Counted from the stretch's first letter, positions 9,570 through 18,990 are shown. The stretch is DNA of 64,000 bases from Hydrogenophaga sp. PBL-H3 (GCF_010104355.1 NZ_CP044972.1:1550001-1614000), one strand, 5' to 3'. Notes: generated by a model not told the origin, from the sequence alone. Program-made: numbers and translations.

Positions 9570-12500
9570 ATGCTCATGACCACCTCGTGCAAAACCGAAC
9601 CCCGCCTGTCACTGGCTCCCCAGCGTCTCTGTGCCTGCCTGGTGGCCCTGGGCGTGTTGTCGGCCTTGCCGGCCTGGGCCGACTCGGTTCCACAAACCCT
9701 GCCGTTCGCCCAGGACTGGAGCAACGCCGGGCTCATCGTGGCGAACGACGACTGGGCCGGCGTTGCCGGCATCGTGGGGTACCGCGGTGACGGCCTGACC
9801 AGCACCACGGGCGTGGATCCCCAGAGCATCCTCGGGGTCGGCGCGCCCGTGGTCGACGTCAACGCCAACCAGAGCAACCCGAACACCTTCGCCACCGGCG
9901 GCGTGACGGAGTTCGCCATTGCCAAGCCGACGCTGGCGCTGGCCGGCTCGGGCACGGCCAGAGCCCCTCACATCGTCATCCACCTCAACACGACGGGGCA
10001 ACAGGCCGTGCAGGTGAGCTATGTGCTGCGCGATGTGGACGGCGCCACCGACAACGCCATCCAGCCCGTGGCGCTGCAATACCGCGTGGGCAACAGCGGC
10101 AACTTCATCAACCTGCCGGCCGGTTTCGTGGCCGATGCCAGCCAGGGGCCAAGCCTCACGGGTGCGGTGTTCCCGGTGTCGGTGGTGCTGCCGGCCACCG
10201 CCGACAACCAGGCCGAAGTGCAGGTTCGCATCATCACCACCGACGCTGTGGGCTCTGACGAATGGATCGGCATCGACGACATCGCCATCACGGGCACGCC
10301 GCTGGGTGGCAGCGTGAACCTGCCGATCTCCGCCACGTGCCCGGCCCCTGCGGTGTTCAACTCGGGTGTGGGTGGCGTGCTCAACCTGAGCGCCACCGAC
10401 CCCGACAGCGTGGTCAATGGCGCCAGCCTGACCAGCACCGCGGTGGCCGGCATCTCCCTGGGCACTGTGAACCCGGCCACCACCGACGGTGCCCAGGCCA
10501 CAACCTCCGTGCTGGTCAGCGGCAGCGCCTCCGCGGGCAGCTACCCGGTGCAGGTCACTTTCACCAACAACGAGCTGCAATCGGTGGCCTGTGACTTCAC
10601 CGTCACGGTCAATGGGGTCGTGCGCATTCCCCAGATCCAGGGCAATGGCGACATCAGTCCGCGTGTGGGGCAGAGCGTCTCGACGCAAGGCATCGTCACC
10701 AAAGTGCTCAACAACGGCTTCTACATGCAGGACCCGGACGGCGACGGCGATGCCGGCACCTCCGATGGCATCTTCGTCTTCACCAACTCCGCCCCCACGG
10801 TGACCGTGGGCCAGGACGTGCGCGTGAGCGGCCAGGTGGGTGAGTTTGCGCCCGCCGGAGCCAACGCCGCGTACAAGTCCGTGACGCAGCTCTCCTCGCC
10901 CGTGATCGCCGTGGTCTCCAGCGGCAACAGCATCTCCCCCACCGTCATCACCTTGCCCGAGGTGGTCGAAGGTGAACTCGAGCGCTACGAGGGCATGCTT
11001 CTCTACATCCAGACGCCCCTGACGGCGGCGCAGAACTTCTTCCAGGGCCGATACGGGCAAGTGACCCTGGGCGCCGAGGGCCGCCTCATCAAGCCGACGA
11101 ACGTTCACCCTGCCGGTTCGGTCGAAGCGCTCGCACTGGCCGACGAAAACGCGCGTCGCCGCATCATCCTGGACGACGGCACCAGTCTCCAGAACCCCAA
11201 CCCCACGCCCTACCTGGGTGCCGACAACACGCTGCGTGCGGGCGACACCCTGCCGGGCGGCATCACCGGTGTCATCGACTACGGACTGGCGACCAACAAC
11301 GCCGACGGCCTGAGCGATTACAAGATCCACCCGACCGAGCCCGTCGTGTTCACGCGCGCCAATCCGCGCCTGGCCGCACCGCCATCGGTGGGCGGCAATG
11401 TGCGTGTGGGCAGTTTCAACGTGTTGAACTACTTCACCACCATCGACCAGACCGGCGCCAGCTGCTACCCCACCGGAACCCGGTCCGACTGCCGTGGCGC
11501 CGACAGCGCAGCCGAGTTCCAGCGCCAGCGCAACAAGATCATCCCCGCCATCCTCGGACTCAACGCCGACGTGGTGGGCCTGATGGAAATCGAGAACAAC
11601 GGCAACACGGCCGCGCAGGATCTCGTCAATGGCCTGAACGCCGTGGCCGGCGCCGGGGCCTACGCCACCGTGGCCATGCCCGTGGGTGGTGCCGGCACCG
11701 ACGCCATCCGCGTGGCCATGATCTACAAACCCGCCCGCCTCAGCGTGGTGGGCCAGGCCCGCAGCGACACCGACCCGGTGCACAACCGCCCGCCGCTGGC
11801 GCAGACCTTCGCTGCTGCCAACGGGGAACGCTTCTCGGTGGTGGTCAACCACTTCAAGTCCAAGAACTGCGCCACCGGTTCAAGCGCAGCCGACCTGGAT
11901 GCGGGCGATGGCCAGGGCTGCTTCAACGCCACCCGCGTGGACCAGGCCCGTGCCCTGGGCAGCTTCATCGACACCTTGAAAGTGACCGATCCCGATGTGG
12001 TGGTGGTGGGCGACCTCAACGCCTACGGCAAGGAAGACCCGATCCTCGAACTCGCGGCCCAGGGCCTGGTGGACGAGATCGCCCTTCGCGGCGCCGACAG
12101 CTACTCCTATGTGTTCGACGGTGAGGCGGGCTACCTCGACCACGGTCTGACCACCGCCAGCCTGAGCCCGCTGGTCACGGGTGCGGTGCACTGGCACATC
12201 AATGCAGACGAGCCGTCGATCATTGACTACAACCTCGAATTCAAGCAGCCCGCCTGCGCCACCTGCGGCCCCGACTACTACACCCCCACGGTGTACCGCT
12301 CCTCCGATCACGACGCTGTGCTGCTGGGTCTGTCGCTGGTGAAGTCCTTGCAGGGCACGACCGGCCGCGACACGCTGGTGGGCACAGCCGGTGACGACCG
12401 CATCACCGGGGGCGCGGGCGCCGACGTGATCACCGGCAACGCCGGAGCCGACACCTTCGTCTACACCAGCACCCGCGACGCCGCCGACCGCATCACCGAC

Positions 12501-12731
12501 TTCGCTCCGGGCACCGATCGCATCGACATCAGCGCGCTGCTGCAGGGCATTGGCTACACCGGCAGCAACGCCATCGGCGACGGCATCGTGCGCCTGGTCG
12601 ACAGCAGCGCCGGCCTGGTCGTGCAGATCGACACCGACGGCAACGCCGGACCCGCCGTGGCCCGTCCACTGCTCACGCTCACCGGCGTGACCGCCGCACA
12701 GATCAACGCGGCCCGCGACTTCGGTTTCTGA
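9570..12731 (+). CDS. ExeM/NucH-type extracellular endonuclease with RTX-like C-terminal module
   Basis: 1053 residues from the ATG at 9570, chosen because it gives a normal Sec signal peptide ending SALPAWA (residue 37); an upstream ATG at 9513 would give an overlong one. A beta-rich N-terminal region is followed by an OB-fold-like segment (QGIVTKVLNNGFYMQDPDGD, about residues 357-465). The endonuclease/exonuclease/phosphatase domain spans about 610-920, with GSFNVLNYF, LMEIENNG, VVVGDLNAYG and the catalytic SSDHDAVL. The last 120 residues carry RTX-type Gly-Asp motifs (LVGTAGDDRITGGAGAD) and a TDFAPGTDRID segment typical of type I secretion targets. It probably degrades extracellular DNA and forms a unit with the 5'-nucleotidase gene 58 bases downstream. 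Confidence 0.92.
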   Translation: MLMTTSCKTEPRLSLAPQRLCACLVALGVLSALPAWADSVPQTLPFAQDWSNAGLIVANDDWAGVAGIVGYRGDGLTSTTGVDPQSILGVGAPVVDVNANQSNPNTFATGGVTEFAIAKPTLALAGSGTARAPHIVIHLNTTGQQAVQVSYVLRDVDGATDNAIQPVALQYRVGNSGNFINLPAGFVADASQGPSLTGAVFPVSVVLPATADNQAEVQVRIITTDAVGSDEWIGIDDIAITGTPLGGSVNLPISATCPAPAVFNSGVGGVLNLSATDPDSVVNGASLTSTAVAGISLGTVNPATTDGAQATTSVLVSGSASAGSYPVQVTFTNNELQSVACDFTVTVNGVVRIPQIQGNGDISPRVGQSVSTQGIVTKVLNNGFYMQDPDGDGDAGTSDGIFVFTNSAPTVTVGQDVRVSGQVGEFAPAGANAAYKSVTQLSSPVIAVVSSGNSISPTVITLPEVVEGELERYEGMLLYIQTPLTAAQNFFQGRYGQVTLGAEGRLIKPTNVHPAGSVEALALADENARRRIILDDGTSLQNPNPTPYLGADNTLRAGDTLPGGITGVIDYGLATNNADGLSDYKIHPTEPVVFTRANPRLAAPPSVGGNVRVGSFNVLNYFTTIDQTGASCYPTGTRSDCRGADSAAEFQRQRNKIIPAILGLNADVVGLMEIENNGNTAAQDLVNGLNAVAGAGAYATVAMPVGGAGTDAIRVAMIYKPARLSVVGQARSDTDPVHNRPPLAQTFAAANGERFSVVVNHFKSKNCATGSSAADLDAGDGQGCFNATRVDQARALGSFIDTLKVTDPDVVVVGDLNAYGKEDPILELAAQGLVDEIALRGADSYSYVFDGEAGYLDHGLTTASLSPLVTGAVHWHINADEPSIIDYNLEFKQPACATCGPDYYTPTVYRSSDHDAVLLGLSLVKSLQGTTGRDTLVGTAGDDRITGGAGADVITGNAGADTFVYTSTRDAADRITDFAPGTDRIDISALLQGIGYTGSNAIGDGIVRLVDSSAGLVVQIDTDGNAGPAVARPLLTLTGVTAAQINAARDFGF

Positions 12732-12789
12732 CGCTTCCCATTCGTTCTTCAGTCCATCCCGACCCAAACTTCCCACGGAGCACTCTCCC

Positions 12790-15192
12790 ATGAAAGCCAA
12801 CCGCAGTCCTCTGCGCCGCAACGCCTGCACCCTCGCGGTGTCATTGGCCCTCGTCACCGGTTTCGGCGCCGCCTGGGCGGAAGAGCTCACGGTGTTGCAC
12901 ATCGGTGACCAGGAGTCCTGGCTGCTGTCTGCCCAGGGCAACCTGCGCAACGATCCGAGCCAGGCCATCTCCTTCTATGGTGGCGTGGACCGCCTCGCCA
13001 GCATCATCGCGGCGCGCAAGGCTGCGGCCCAGGCCGCTGGCGGAACCGCCATCGTGCTCAACGCAGGCGATTCGTTCCTGCCCGGCCCGCGCCTCACGGC
13101 CAGCTTCAACAACCTGGGCGCCGCCGCGCCCGATGGTGGACAAGACTTCTACGACGCCATCGCCAACCGTGCCATCGGCATTGACGCCACCACCTTCGGC
13201 AACCACGAGTTCGATCTGGACAACACCGGCCCGGTGGCGGCCCGGTTTGCCGAGGTGTCGGGCACCACCTACATTTCGATCAATCTCGATTTCAGCGTCA
13301 CCCCCGAGTTCGCCAACCTGGCTGCTCAGGGCAAAGTGCGCGGTTCCAAGATCCTCACCACCGCCGGTGGCAAGAAGGTCGGTGTCATCGGCGTCACCAC
13401 GCCGTTGCTGCCCAGCATCTCGTCGCCTCCTGCCGGGATCATGAAGAACTGGAATGCGGGCAGCAGCGAGCTCCAGAACCTGCAGGCCCTGTTGCCGCTG
13501 GTGCAGGCCGAGATCAACGACCTGCGCAACAACCTGGGCGTGACGGCCATCGTCGTCATGAGCCACCTGCAGAACTCGGCCAACGAGCTCAACGTGCTGA
13601 TCCCTGGTCTCACCGGCGTGGACATGGTCATCTCCGGCGGCGGTCATGAGCTGATGCGCGATTCGGATGATCTGGTCATCAGCGGCGGTGTCGCACCGAC
13701 CTACAACACCCACCCCGTGTTTGCCAACGACCTCGGTGGCAAAGCCGTGCCCATGGTCACCGGCCACTTCGGCAACCGCTACGTGGGTGAGGTCAGGCTC
13801 AATGTGGACGACACCAGTGGTGCCGTCACCGGCGTGCTGTCCACCCGCATGATCCGCGTCAGCGGCAACACCGTCGGCTTTCAGCCGCCAGGCAGCAACC
13901 CTGTGCCAGCCTTCGTGCCTGCGGATGCCGACGCTGTGGCCGGAGACCCTGCCTTGCAGGCGTCCGTCATCACCCCGGTGGGCAGCTTCATTGCTGCGCT
14001 CAACGCCCAGGTCATCGGCACCACTGCCACCAAGCTCAACGGCCCCACCCACGTGGCCTGCACACCGCTGCCCTGCGAATACACGGAGGGCGTGCGCAAC
14101 GCAGACACCGGACTGGGCAACCTGGTGGCCGACGCCATGCGCTTTGCCGGTGGCGCCGAGGTGGCCATCCAGAACGGTGGCGGCATCCGCACCAGCATCG
14201 CTGCAGCTGGCAATGTGACCACCGGTGACACTTTCAACGTGTTGCCCTTCACCAACCTGGTGAAAACCGCGCCGGTGATGAACGCTGCGCAGCTCAAGGA
14301 CCTGATGGAGCACTCGGTGGCTGCCTCCACGCCGGGTGGCTCGGCCCAGGGCCGCTTCGCGCAGATCTCCGGAATTCAGGTGACCTACGACACCACCCGC
14401 CCGGCGCGCGTGAGCACTGGTGCCGCTGCGGCGCAGGTCGGCACCGGCCAGCGCATCCGCCGCATCGTCATGGACGATGGCACCGTGCTGGTGGACAACG
14501 GCGCCGTGGTCTCGCCGCGCGCCTTCTCCTTTGCCACCATCGACTTCACCGCCAACGGCGGCGACGGTTACCCCTTCGCGGCCAACAACGTGGTGTTCAA
14601 CAACACGGTCAACACCATCACCTACCAGGAAGCGCTGGCCAGTTTCATCAAGGCACCCAAGGCCGCCGGTGGCCTGCAGCGCCTGAGCCCGGCCGATGGT
14701 GACGAAATCACCACGAACATGTATGGCGAAGAAAACGCCTTCGACTTGCACGGCCGCTTGATCGACGTGGCCGTTGCCAAGGCTGTGGCCGGTGTCACGC
14801 GCACCGGCACCACCGGCCGCGACACCCTGGTGGGCACCGCCGGGGACGACATCATCATCGGCGGCGCCGGTGCCGACACGCTCACGGGTGGAGCCGGCGG
14901 AGACATCTTCCGCTTCACGAGCACCCGCGATGCGGGCGACACCATCACCGACTTCACGCCCTACGCCGACAAGCTCGACCTCACCCCGCTGCTGGGCAGC
15001 CTGGGTGTGGCGGGCAACGGGGTGGCCAGCGGACACGTGACCTTCCTTGACGTGATCGGTGGCGTGCAGCTGTCCATCGACACCGACGGCGCCGCTGGCC
15101 CCGCCGTGGCGCGCCCGCTCGTCCTGCTCAAGGGTCTCACCGCCGCGCAGATGGCGCCGGGTCGAGACCTGCTGGCCCCCATCGCTCCCTGA
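12790..15192 (+). CDS. Secreted 5'-nucleotidase/metallophosphatase with RTX-like C-terminal module
   Basis: 800 residues. A Sec signal peptide ends GFGAAWA at residue 30. The calcineurin-like metallophosphatase domain (about 31-340) shows AGDSFLPGP, FGNHEFD and VVMSHLQNS; two usual metal-ligand motifs are changed (LHIGDQES and GGGHELM). The 5'-nucleotidase C-terminal domain (about 387-650) has TGLGNLVADAMRFA, NGGGIRTS and NGGDGYPF. The final 125 residues are homologous to the tail of the upstream nuclease (TTGRDTLVGTAGDD, GPAVARPL, LTAAQ). A GGAG precedes the ATG. It likely removes phosphate from nucleotides outside the cytoplasm, completing DNA breakdown begun by the nuclease. Confidence 0.92.
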   Translation: MKANRSPLRRNACTLAVSLALVTGFGAAWAEELTVLHIGDQESWLLSAQGNLRNDPSQAISFYGGVDRLASIIAARKAAAQAAGGTAIVLNAGDSFLPGPRLTASFNNLGAAAPDGGQDFYDAIANRAIGIDATTFGNHEFDLDNTGPVAARFAEVSGTTYISINLDFSVTPEFANLAAQGKVRGSKILTTAGGKKVGVIGVTTPLLPSISSPPAGIMKNWNAGSSELQNLQALLPLVQAEINDLRNNLGVTAIVVMSHLQNSANELNVLIPGLTGVDMVISGGGHELMRDSDDLVISGGVAPTYNTHPVFANDLGGKAVPMVTGHFGNRYVGEVRLNVDDTSGAVTGVLSTRMIRVSGNTVGFQPPGSNPVPAFVPADADAVAGDPALQASVITPVGSFIAALNAQVIGTTATKLNGPTHVACTPLPCEYTEGVRNADTGLGNLVADAMRFAGGAEVAIQNGGGIRTSIAAAGNVTTGDTFNVLPFTNLVKTAPVMNAAQLKDLMEHSVAASTPGGSAQGRFAQISGIQVTYDTTRPARVSTGAAAAQVGTGQRIRRIVMDDGTVLVDNGAVVSPRAFSFATIDFTANGGDGYPFAANNVVFNNTVNTITYQEALASFIKAPKAAGGLQRLSPADGDEITTNMYGEENAFDLHGRLIDVAVAKAVAGVTRTGTTGRDTLVGTAGDDIIIGGAGADTLTGGAGGDIFRFTSTRDAGDTITDFTPYADKLDLTPLLGSLGVAGNGVASGHVTFLDVIGGVQLSIDTDGAAGPAVARPLVLLKGLTAAQMAPGRDLLAPIAP

Positions 15193-15228
15193 ATTTCTTG
15201 ATCTTTCCTCATCCAACAAAGGCACCCC

Positions 15229-15996
15229 ATGAAATCGATCTCCCGCAGCCTGGCTGCCACCGCCGTGATGGCACTGGCCAGCGCCTCGGCCATGGCCCAG
15301 AGCACCACTTTTCAAAACGGCAGCTTCGAATCCGGCCTGAGCAGCTGGTCGACCGATGGCGACGTGCTGGTGACCACCAGCGGCCGCAAGATCGCCATCC
15401 TGTCCACCGCCTCGCTCGACTATGAGGACGACGTGCCCCTGGGCGCCGGCTTCAACAACAACTCGGGCACGGCAGCGGTGGACTTCTCTTTCACCAACAA
15501 CCTCGCCGGCGTGGCCGTGGGCTCGCTGGACATCGGTGGCATTGCCTACGAAGGGTCAGCCCTGCGGCAGGATTTCACGGCCACCGCCGGGGACCAGATC
15601 ACCGTCAAGTTCGACTGGGCGTTCCTGTCGTCCGACACGTCCAATGCCGACTTCGGCTTCGTTGCCATCAACGACACCGTCGTCAGCTTCGTGAACATCG
15701 CCAGCAGCCCGCTGGCCAGCAGCTTCACCGGCAACTTCGGCGACTTCAGCGTGGCCAACTGGGTGTTCACCCAGAACAGCTACACCTACACCGCCGCCAA
15801 CGACGGCGCGGTGTCGATCGTTATCGGTGTGGCCGACATCGGTGACTACCTGGGCACCAGCGAACTGCGCATCGACAACGTGAGCGTGAGTGCCGTGCCC
15901 GAACCCGAGACCTATGCGCTGATGCTGGCCGGCCTCGGACTCATGGGTGGCTACATCCGCCGTCGCCAGAAAAATGGTGGCGTGACGGCGGCCTGA
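15229..15996 (+). CDS. PEP-CTERM sorting domain protein
   Basis: 255 residues: Sec signal peptide ending ASAMAQ (residue 24), a beta-rich body opening TTFQNGSFESGLSSW (carbohydrate-binding-like start), and a C-terminal PEP-CTERM tripartite signal VPEPETYALMLAGLGLMG followed by YIRRRQK. This makes it a predicted substrate of exosortase B encoded at 34 kb. AAAGG lies six bases before the ATG, and the gene follows the 5'-nucleotidase by 36 bases, so the three may be co-transcribed. It is probably a surface or matrix protein; no catalytic motif is visible. Confidence 0.88.
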   Translation: MKSISRSLAATAVMALASASAMAQSTTFQNGSFESGLSSWSTDGDVLVTTSGRKIAILSTASLDYEDDVPLGAGFNNNSGTAAVDFSFTNNLAGVAVGSLDIGGIAYEGSALRQDFTATAGDQITVKFDWAFLSSDTSNADFGFVAINDTVVSFVNIASSPLASSFTGNFGDFSVANWVFTQNSYTYTAANDGAVSIVIGVADIGDYLGTSELRIDNVSVSAVPEPETYALMLAGLGLMGGYIRRRQKNGGVTAA

Positions 15997-16019
15997 CCGG
16001 ACCTGCCGCCCGCATCACT

Positions 16020-16682
16020 TCAAACCGCCAACAAGTCCATGCGCTTCACACGACGCCGTGCACCTGCTGCCACCAGGCACAAGCCGGCCAGCAGCATGCC
16101 CAGCATCTCGGGCTCGGGCACCGCCGAAATCGACACGCGGATCACCATGTCGTCGAAATCGCGGTCGCCCGAGTACAAGTCGTTGAACAGGATGAGCGCG
16201 CTCTGCCCGTCGTTGGACATCACCAGGCCCGTGCGCGAGTTGCCATTGCCGAACAGTGCGCCGCTTCCGTTGGACAGGAAACCGAAGTCCAGCGGCGATG
16301 CCGTGACATGGCTGAAGCTCATCGACGTGCCGAGCCGGGACGTCGAGCCGCCACGGTTGTTCAGTTGTTCGCCGCCCGACACGAAGGCGTTGTTGAAGCC
16401 GGCTTCAAACCCCACCAGCGTGTATGTGACGTTGGCCGGCTGCGTGAGCAGCAGGGAAGCGCCCATGAGCATCGAGCTCAGGTCGAAGCTGCTGGCGCTG
16501 CGGCGGGCGAACGACGATGCATCGTCGAACCAGTCGGGGTTGAACGCAACGGCGGAACCGAGCAGCTGGGTGGCGGTGCCACCGATGGCGGACAGCGGAG
16601 TTGCCGCGGTGGCGGCGCCGGCCGAGACGATCAGGCCGGTGGCCAGACACAGGGCCCGGCAGAGGGTTTTCAGACGGAACAT
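16020..16682 (-). CDS. PEP-CTERM sorting domain protein with DUF4114-like end
   Basis: 220 residues starting MFRLKTLCRA at the ATG at 16682, which has AAAGGTGA five bases upstream; a GTG at 16691 is less likely. Signal peptide to about SAGAATAA, then a beta-rich body. The segment LILFNDLYSGDRDFDDMVIR resembles the Gly-Asp-Arg-Asp/Asp-Met motif of DUF4114 proteins. The end, VPEPEMLGMLLAGLCLVAAG plus ARRRVKR, is a PEP-CTERM signal. It is convergent with the preceding PEP-CTERM gene (23 bases apart) and divergent from the protease gene. Predicted exosortase substrate of unknown function. Confidence 0.86.
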   Translation of the reverse strand: MFRLKTLCRALCLATGLIVSAGAATAATPLSAIGGTATQLLGSAVAFNPDWFDDASSFARRSASSFDLSSMLMGASLLLTQPANVTYTLVGFEAGFNNAFVSGGEQLNNRGGSTSRLGTSMSFSHVTASPLDFGFLSNGSGALFGNGNSRTGLVMSNDGQSALILFNDLYSGDRDFDDMVIRVSISAVPEPEMLGMLLAGLCLVAAGARRRVKRMDLLAV

Positions 16683-16698
16683 GGTGTTCACCTTTCAT

Positions 16699-16721
16699 CG
16701 ACCCGGCATTGCAGCGGGTCG
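16699..16721. repeat. Inverted repeat in a divergent promoter region
   Basis: Seven-base arms CGACCCG and CGGGTCG flank a 9-base spacer, starting 17 bases upstream of the PEP-CTERM start codon and about 150 bases before the protease start. The position suits an operator, or a hairpin in the leader of the reverse-strand gene. No known regulator site is recognised. Confidence 0.35.
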
Positions 16722-16866
16722 GTGCCAACAAATGAAAGACTGACACGCGCTAGCAAAGACACACCAGCCTGGGTATGGTCACCACGTGAGTCAGCCACGA
16801 GCCTCCAATTTTGCGGGGAGGCCGATGCGGTTGTTTGTTCGTTTCACGTTGGGTGAGGGTGCTGAC

Positions 16867-17775
16867 ATGGTCCGATTGGATGGTGATGCGCGTGGGTGGG
16901 CAGCGGGTCGACGGGCGGAGCGTGTGCGCGCCGGCCAGGCGTGGCTGCGGCGTTGGGTTTGCGCGTGCGTCTGCTTGGGCGTGGGCGCTGCCCGGGCGCT
17001 CACCGGCGGCGCCGGCCCGAGCGAAGAACCCACCGACCCCGCCTGGGCCGCCGTTGGCAGCCTGGACGTGGGTGGGCGGCTGTTCAGCGCCACCCTGATC
17101 GGTCGGCAGCATGTGATCACGGCGGCTCATGTGGTGGCAGGCGCAAACCCGGCGAACATCCGCTTTCGCAGCGCGGCCGCCGACGGCTTTTCAAGCGCCG
17201 GCACCTCGGTGCAAGTGCACCCGGGCTACACCGGCAGCAGCGCCCACAACAGCCCGGGCGACCCCTCCGTGCACGCCGACCTGGCCATCGTGCGGCTGGC
17301 CACACCGGCACCATCAGCGATGCCGGTCGCACGCGTGTTCACCGGGCCGGTGCTGGGACGCGTCCTCACCCTGGTGAGCCACGGCGGCAGCACCACGCTC
17401 TTCACCACCGGCGAGAACCGCGCCGACGTGGTGTTCCCCGATTTTCTGGGACGCCCGGCCACCTACCTGTTCGACTTCGATGGACCCGACCTCGCCAGCA
17501 ACCGCCTGGGCCCCGCCGTGCCCGCCAACGGCACCCTGGGCGCTGAGCGGGAGGCGACCCTGGCCAACGGCGACTCGGGCAGCGCGGCCTTTGTGCGCGT
17601 CGATGGCCGGTGGTACCTCGCCGGCGTCAACACCTTCAACATCAGCTTCGGTGCTGCCGGCGGTGCACGCGTGGCCGGCACGGGTGGTGGGGGTGTGGTG
17701 CTGGGCGAGCAGCTGGAATGGATCCGTGGCGAACTGGAGCGGGTGCCACCGGTGCCGGGTGGGCGCGCCCCGTGA
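16867..17775 (+). CDS. Secreted trypsin-like serine protease (S1 family)
   Basis: 302 residues from the ATG at 16867, which has GAGG eight bases upstream; ATG 16825 (after GGGGAGG) and GTG 16786 are alternatives. A basic N-terminus and hydrophobic stretch (WVCACVCLGVGAARA) form a likely signal peptide. The catalytic triad is visible: His in VITAAHVV, Asp in HADLAIVRLA, Ser in GDSGSAAF. There is no propeptide signature, no disulphide pattern and no PEP-CTERM tail. It is divergent from a PEP-CTERM gene and convergent with the polysaccharide cluster. The substrate is unknown; processing of surface proteins is one possibility. Confidence 0.85.
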   Translation: MVRLDGDARGWAAGRRAERVRAGQAWLRRWVCACVCLGVGAARALTGGAGPSEEPTDPAWAAVGSLDVGGRLFSATLIGRQHVITAAHVVAGANPANIRFRSAAADGFSSAGTSVQVHPGYTGSSAHNSPGDPSVHADLAIVRLATPAPSAMPVARVFTGPVLGRVLTLVSHGGSTTLFTTGENRADVVFPDFLGRPATYLFDFDGPDLASNRLGPAVPANGTLGAEREATLANGDSGSAAFVRVDGRWYLAGVNTFNISFGAAGGARVAGTGGGGVVLGEQLEWIRGELERVPPVPGGRAP

Positions 17776-17862
17776 GGGGGTTGCCGGCTGCGAACCGACG
17801 CTGGTTTCTCTAGCGCTGACAGGCGGCACCATGGGTGGTCCACCTGCCTGCGGAGGAAGGAG

Positions 17863-18990
17863 TTACCAGCCCAGCCTGTCGATCAGCTCGCGCGACCAGG
17901 CCTGCATGGTGGGCAGCGGCGGCAATGGCTGCGCATGGAAGCCGGGCTGCGTCACGCGCAGGAGCGTCTCGCGCAATGCCGTGGCGAAGGCCGGCTCACC
18001 GGGCTGCGCCACGGTGACCCAGGGCGTGCCGCGCAGCACCTCGGCGGCGCCGGATTCTTCGCTCATCACCACCGCGCTGTGGCGGTACAGCGCCTCCAGT
18101 GCGGGCAAGCCATAGCCCTGCAGCGCGGGCATCAGGAACACGTGCGAGCGCTGGTACAGCAGCGCCAGTTGCTCGTCGCTCACGAAGCCATGGAACTGCA
18201 CGCGATCCCCGAGGCCGAGCGCTTGTGCCAGTTCGGGCAAGGTGTCCCGTTCCGGGCCCGTGCCCGCCACATGCAGCTGCCAGTGCGGCATGGCAGCGTC
18301 GTCCTTGAGCGCGGCCAGCGCACGCAGGATCCAGTCGATGCGCTTGCTGGTCTGCAGCCGCGACACGCTGAGCAGCTCCACCGGACTCGCTGCCCGCGTG
18401 GGCGCCTGCTGCGCGATGTCGCCCTGGCCCCCCAGGTACACCACATCGGCACGGCGGCCATACAGCGTCTGCATCTCGTCGGCCAGCGCGCGGGTGTTGG
18501 TCAGCAGCTCGCGGGCGCGGCGCACGCCACGCCCCGTGGCCCAGTCGCGCAAACCCGTCTTCAAGCGCCCCGGATGCCAGGGCGCCATCGGTGCGGCCTG
18601 TGACAGCAGTCGGTAGGTGTCCGGTATGCGCAGGTGGTAGCGCTGCGCGCCACCCAGTCCGGCGTGCAGCGCGGCCTGGATGTTGAACAGCACGGGCACC
18701 GGGCTTTGCTCTGACTCGATGCGTTGCAGCGCCGCGCGCAGGCTGCGCACGCGCTCGGCCGCACGTGGGCCAGGACGCAGCTGGTGCACGCGCAGCGGCA
18801 GCTGCGCATGCCGTTCCAGGCCAATGCGGTCGTGGTAGCACAGCACGCTGTGTGGTTTGCCCTGCGCGTGCAAGCCTTCGGACAACGACAGGATCACCCG
18901 TTCTTCTCCCCCGAACTCCACGAACTCGGGCTGGAAGATGACGATGTCGCCCGGGGGCGGAAATGGAATGGGTTGCGCGGTGCTGTTCAT
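17863..18990 (-). CDS. Glycosyltransferase family 4 (GT-B), polysaccharide cluster
   Basis: 375 residues, last gene of the reverse-strand polysaccharide operon; the ATG at 18990 overlaps the preceding stop by four bases. The N-terminus has GGEERVILSLSEGL, typical of GT4 acceptor domains, and the donor domain has LLSVSRLQTSKRIDWILRAL and FVSDEQLALLYQRSHVFLMP. The usual E-x7-E motif is altered: PALQGYGLPALEAL has Gln in place of the first Glu. It probably adds one sugar of the exopolysaccharide repeat on the cytoplasmic face. Donor and linkage are unknown. Confidence 0.9.
   Translation of the reverse strand: MNSTAQPIPFPPPGDIVIFQPEFVEFGGEERVILSLSEGLHAQGKPHSVLCYHDRIGLERHAQLPLRVHQLRPGPRAAERVRSLRAALQRIESEQSPVPVLFNIQAALHAGLGGAQRYHLRIPDTYRLLSQAAPMAPWHPGRLKTGLRDWATGRGVRRARELLTNTRALADEMQTLYGRRADVVYLGGQGDIAQQAPTRAASPVELLSVSRLQTSKRIDWILRALAALKDDAAMPHWQLHVAGTGPERDTLPELAQALGLGDRVQFHGFVSDEQLALLYQRSHVFLMPALQGYGLPALEALYRHSAVVMSEESGAAEVLRGTPWVTVAQPGEPAFATALRETLLRVTQPGFHAQPLPPLPTMQAWSRELIDRLGW

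Noticed and set aside
9570..15192. Type I secretion operon around the RTX-tailed proteins
   Set aside because: No ABC exporter, membrane fusion protein or TolC-like gene is present nearby. The split ABC transporter at the left edge is of MacB type and lies 8 kb away.
9609..15315. Long reverse-strand frames (747 and 824 codons) opposite the nuclease and nucleotidase
   Set aside because: They are antisense to two genes with clear signal peptides and catalytic motifs; composition is typical of GC-skewed shadow frames and there is no ribosome binding site.
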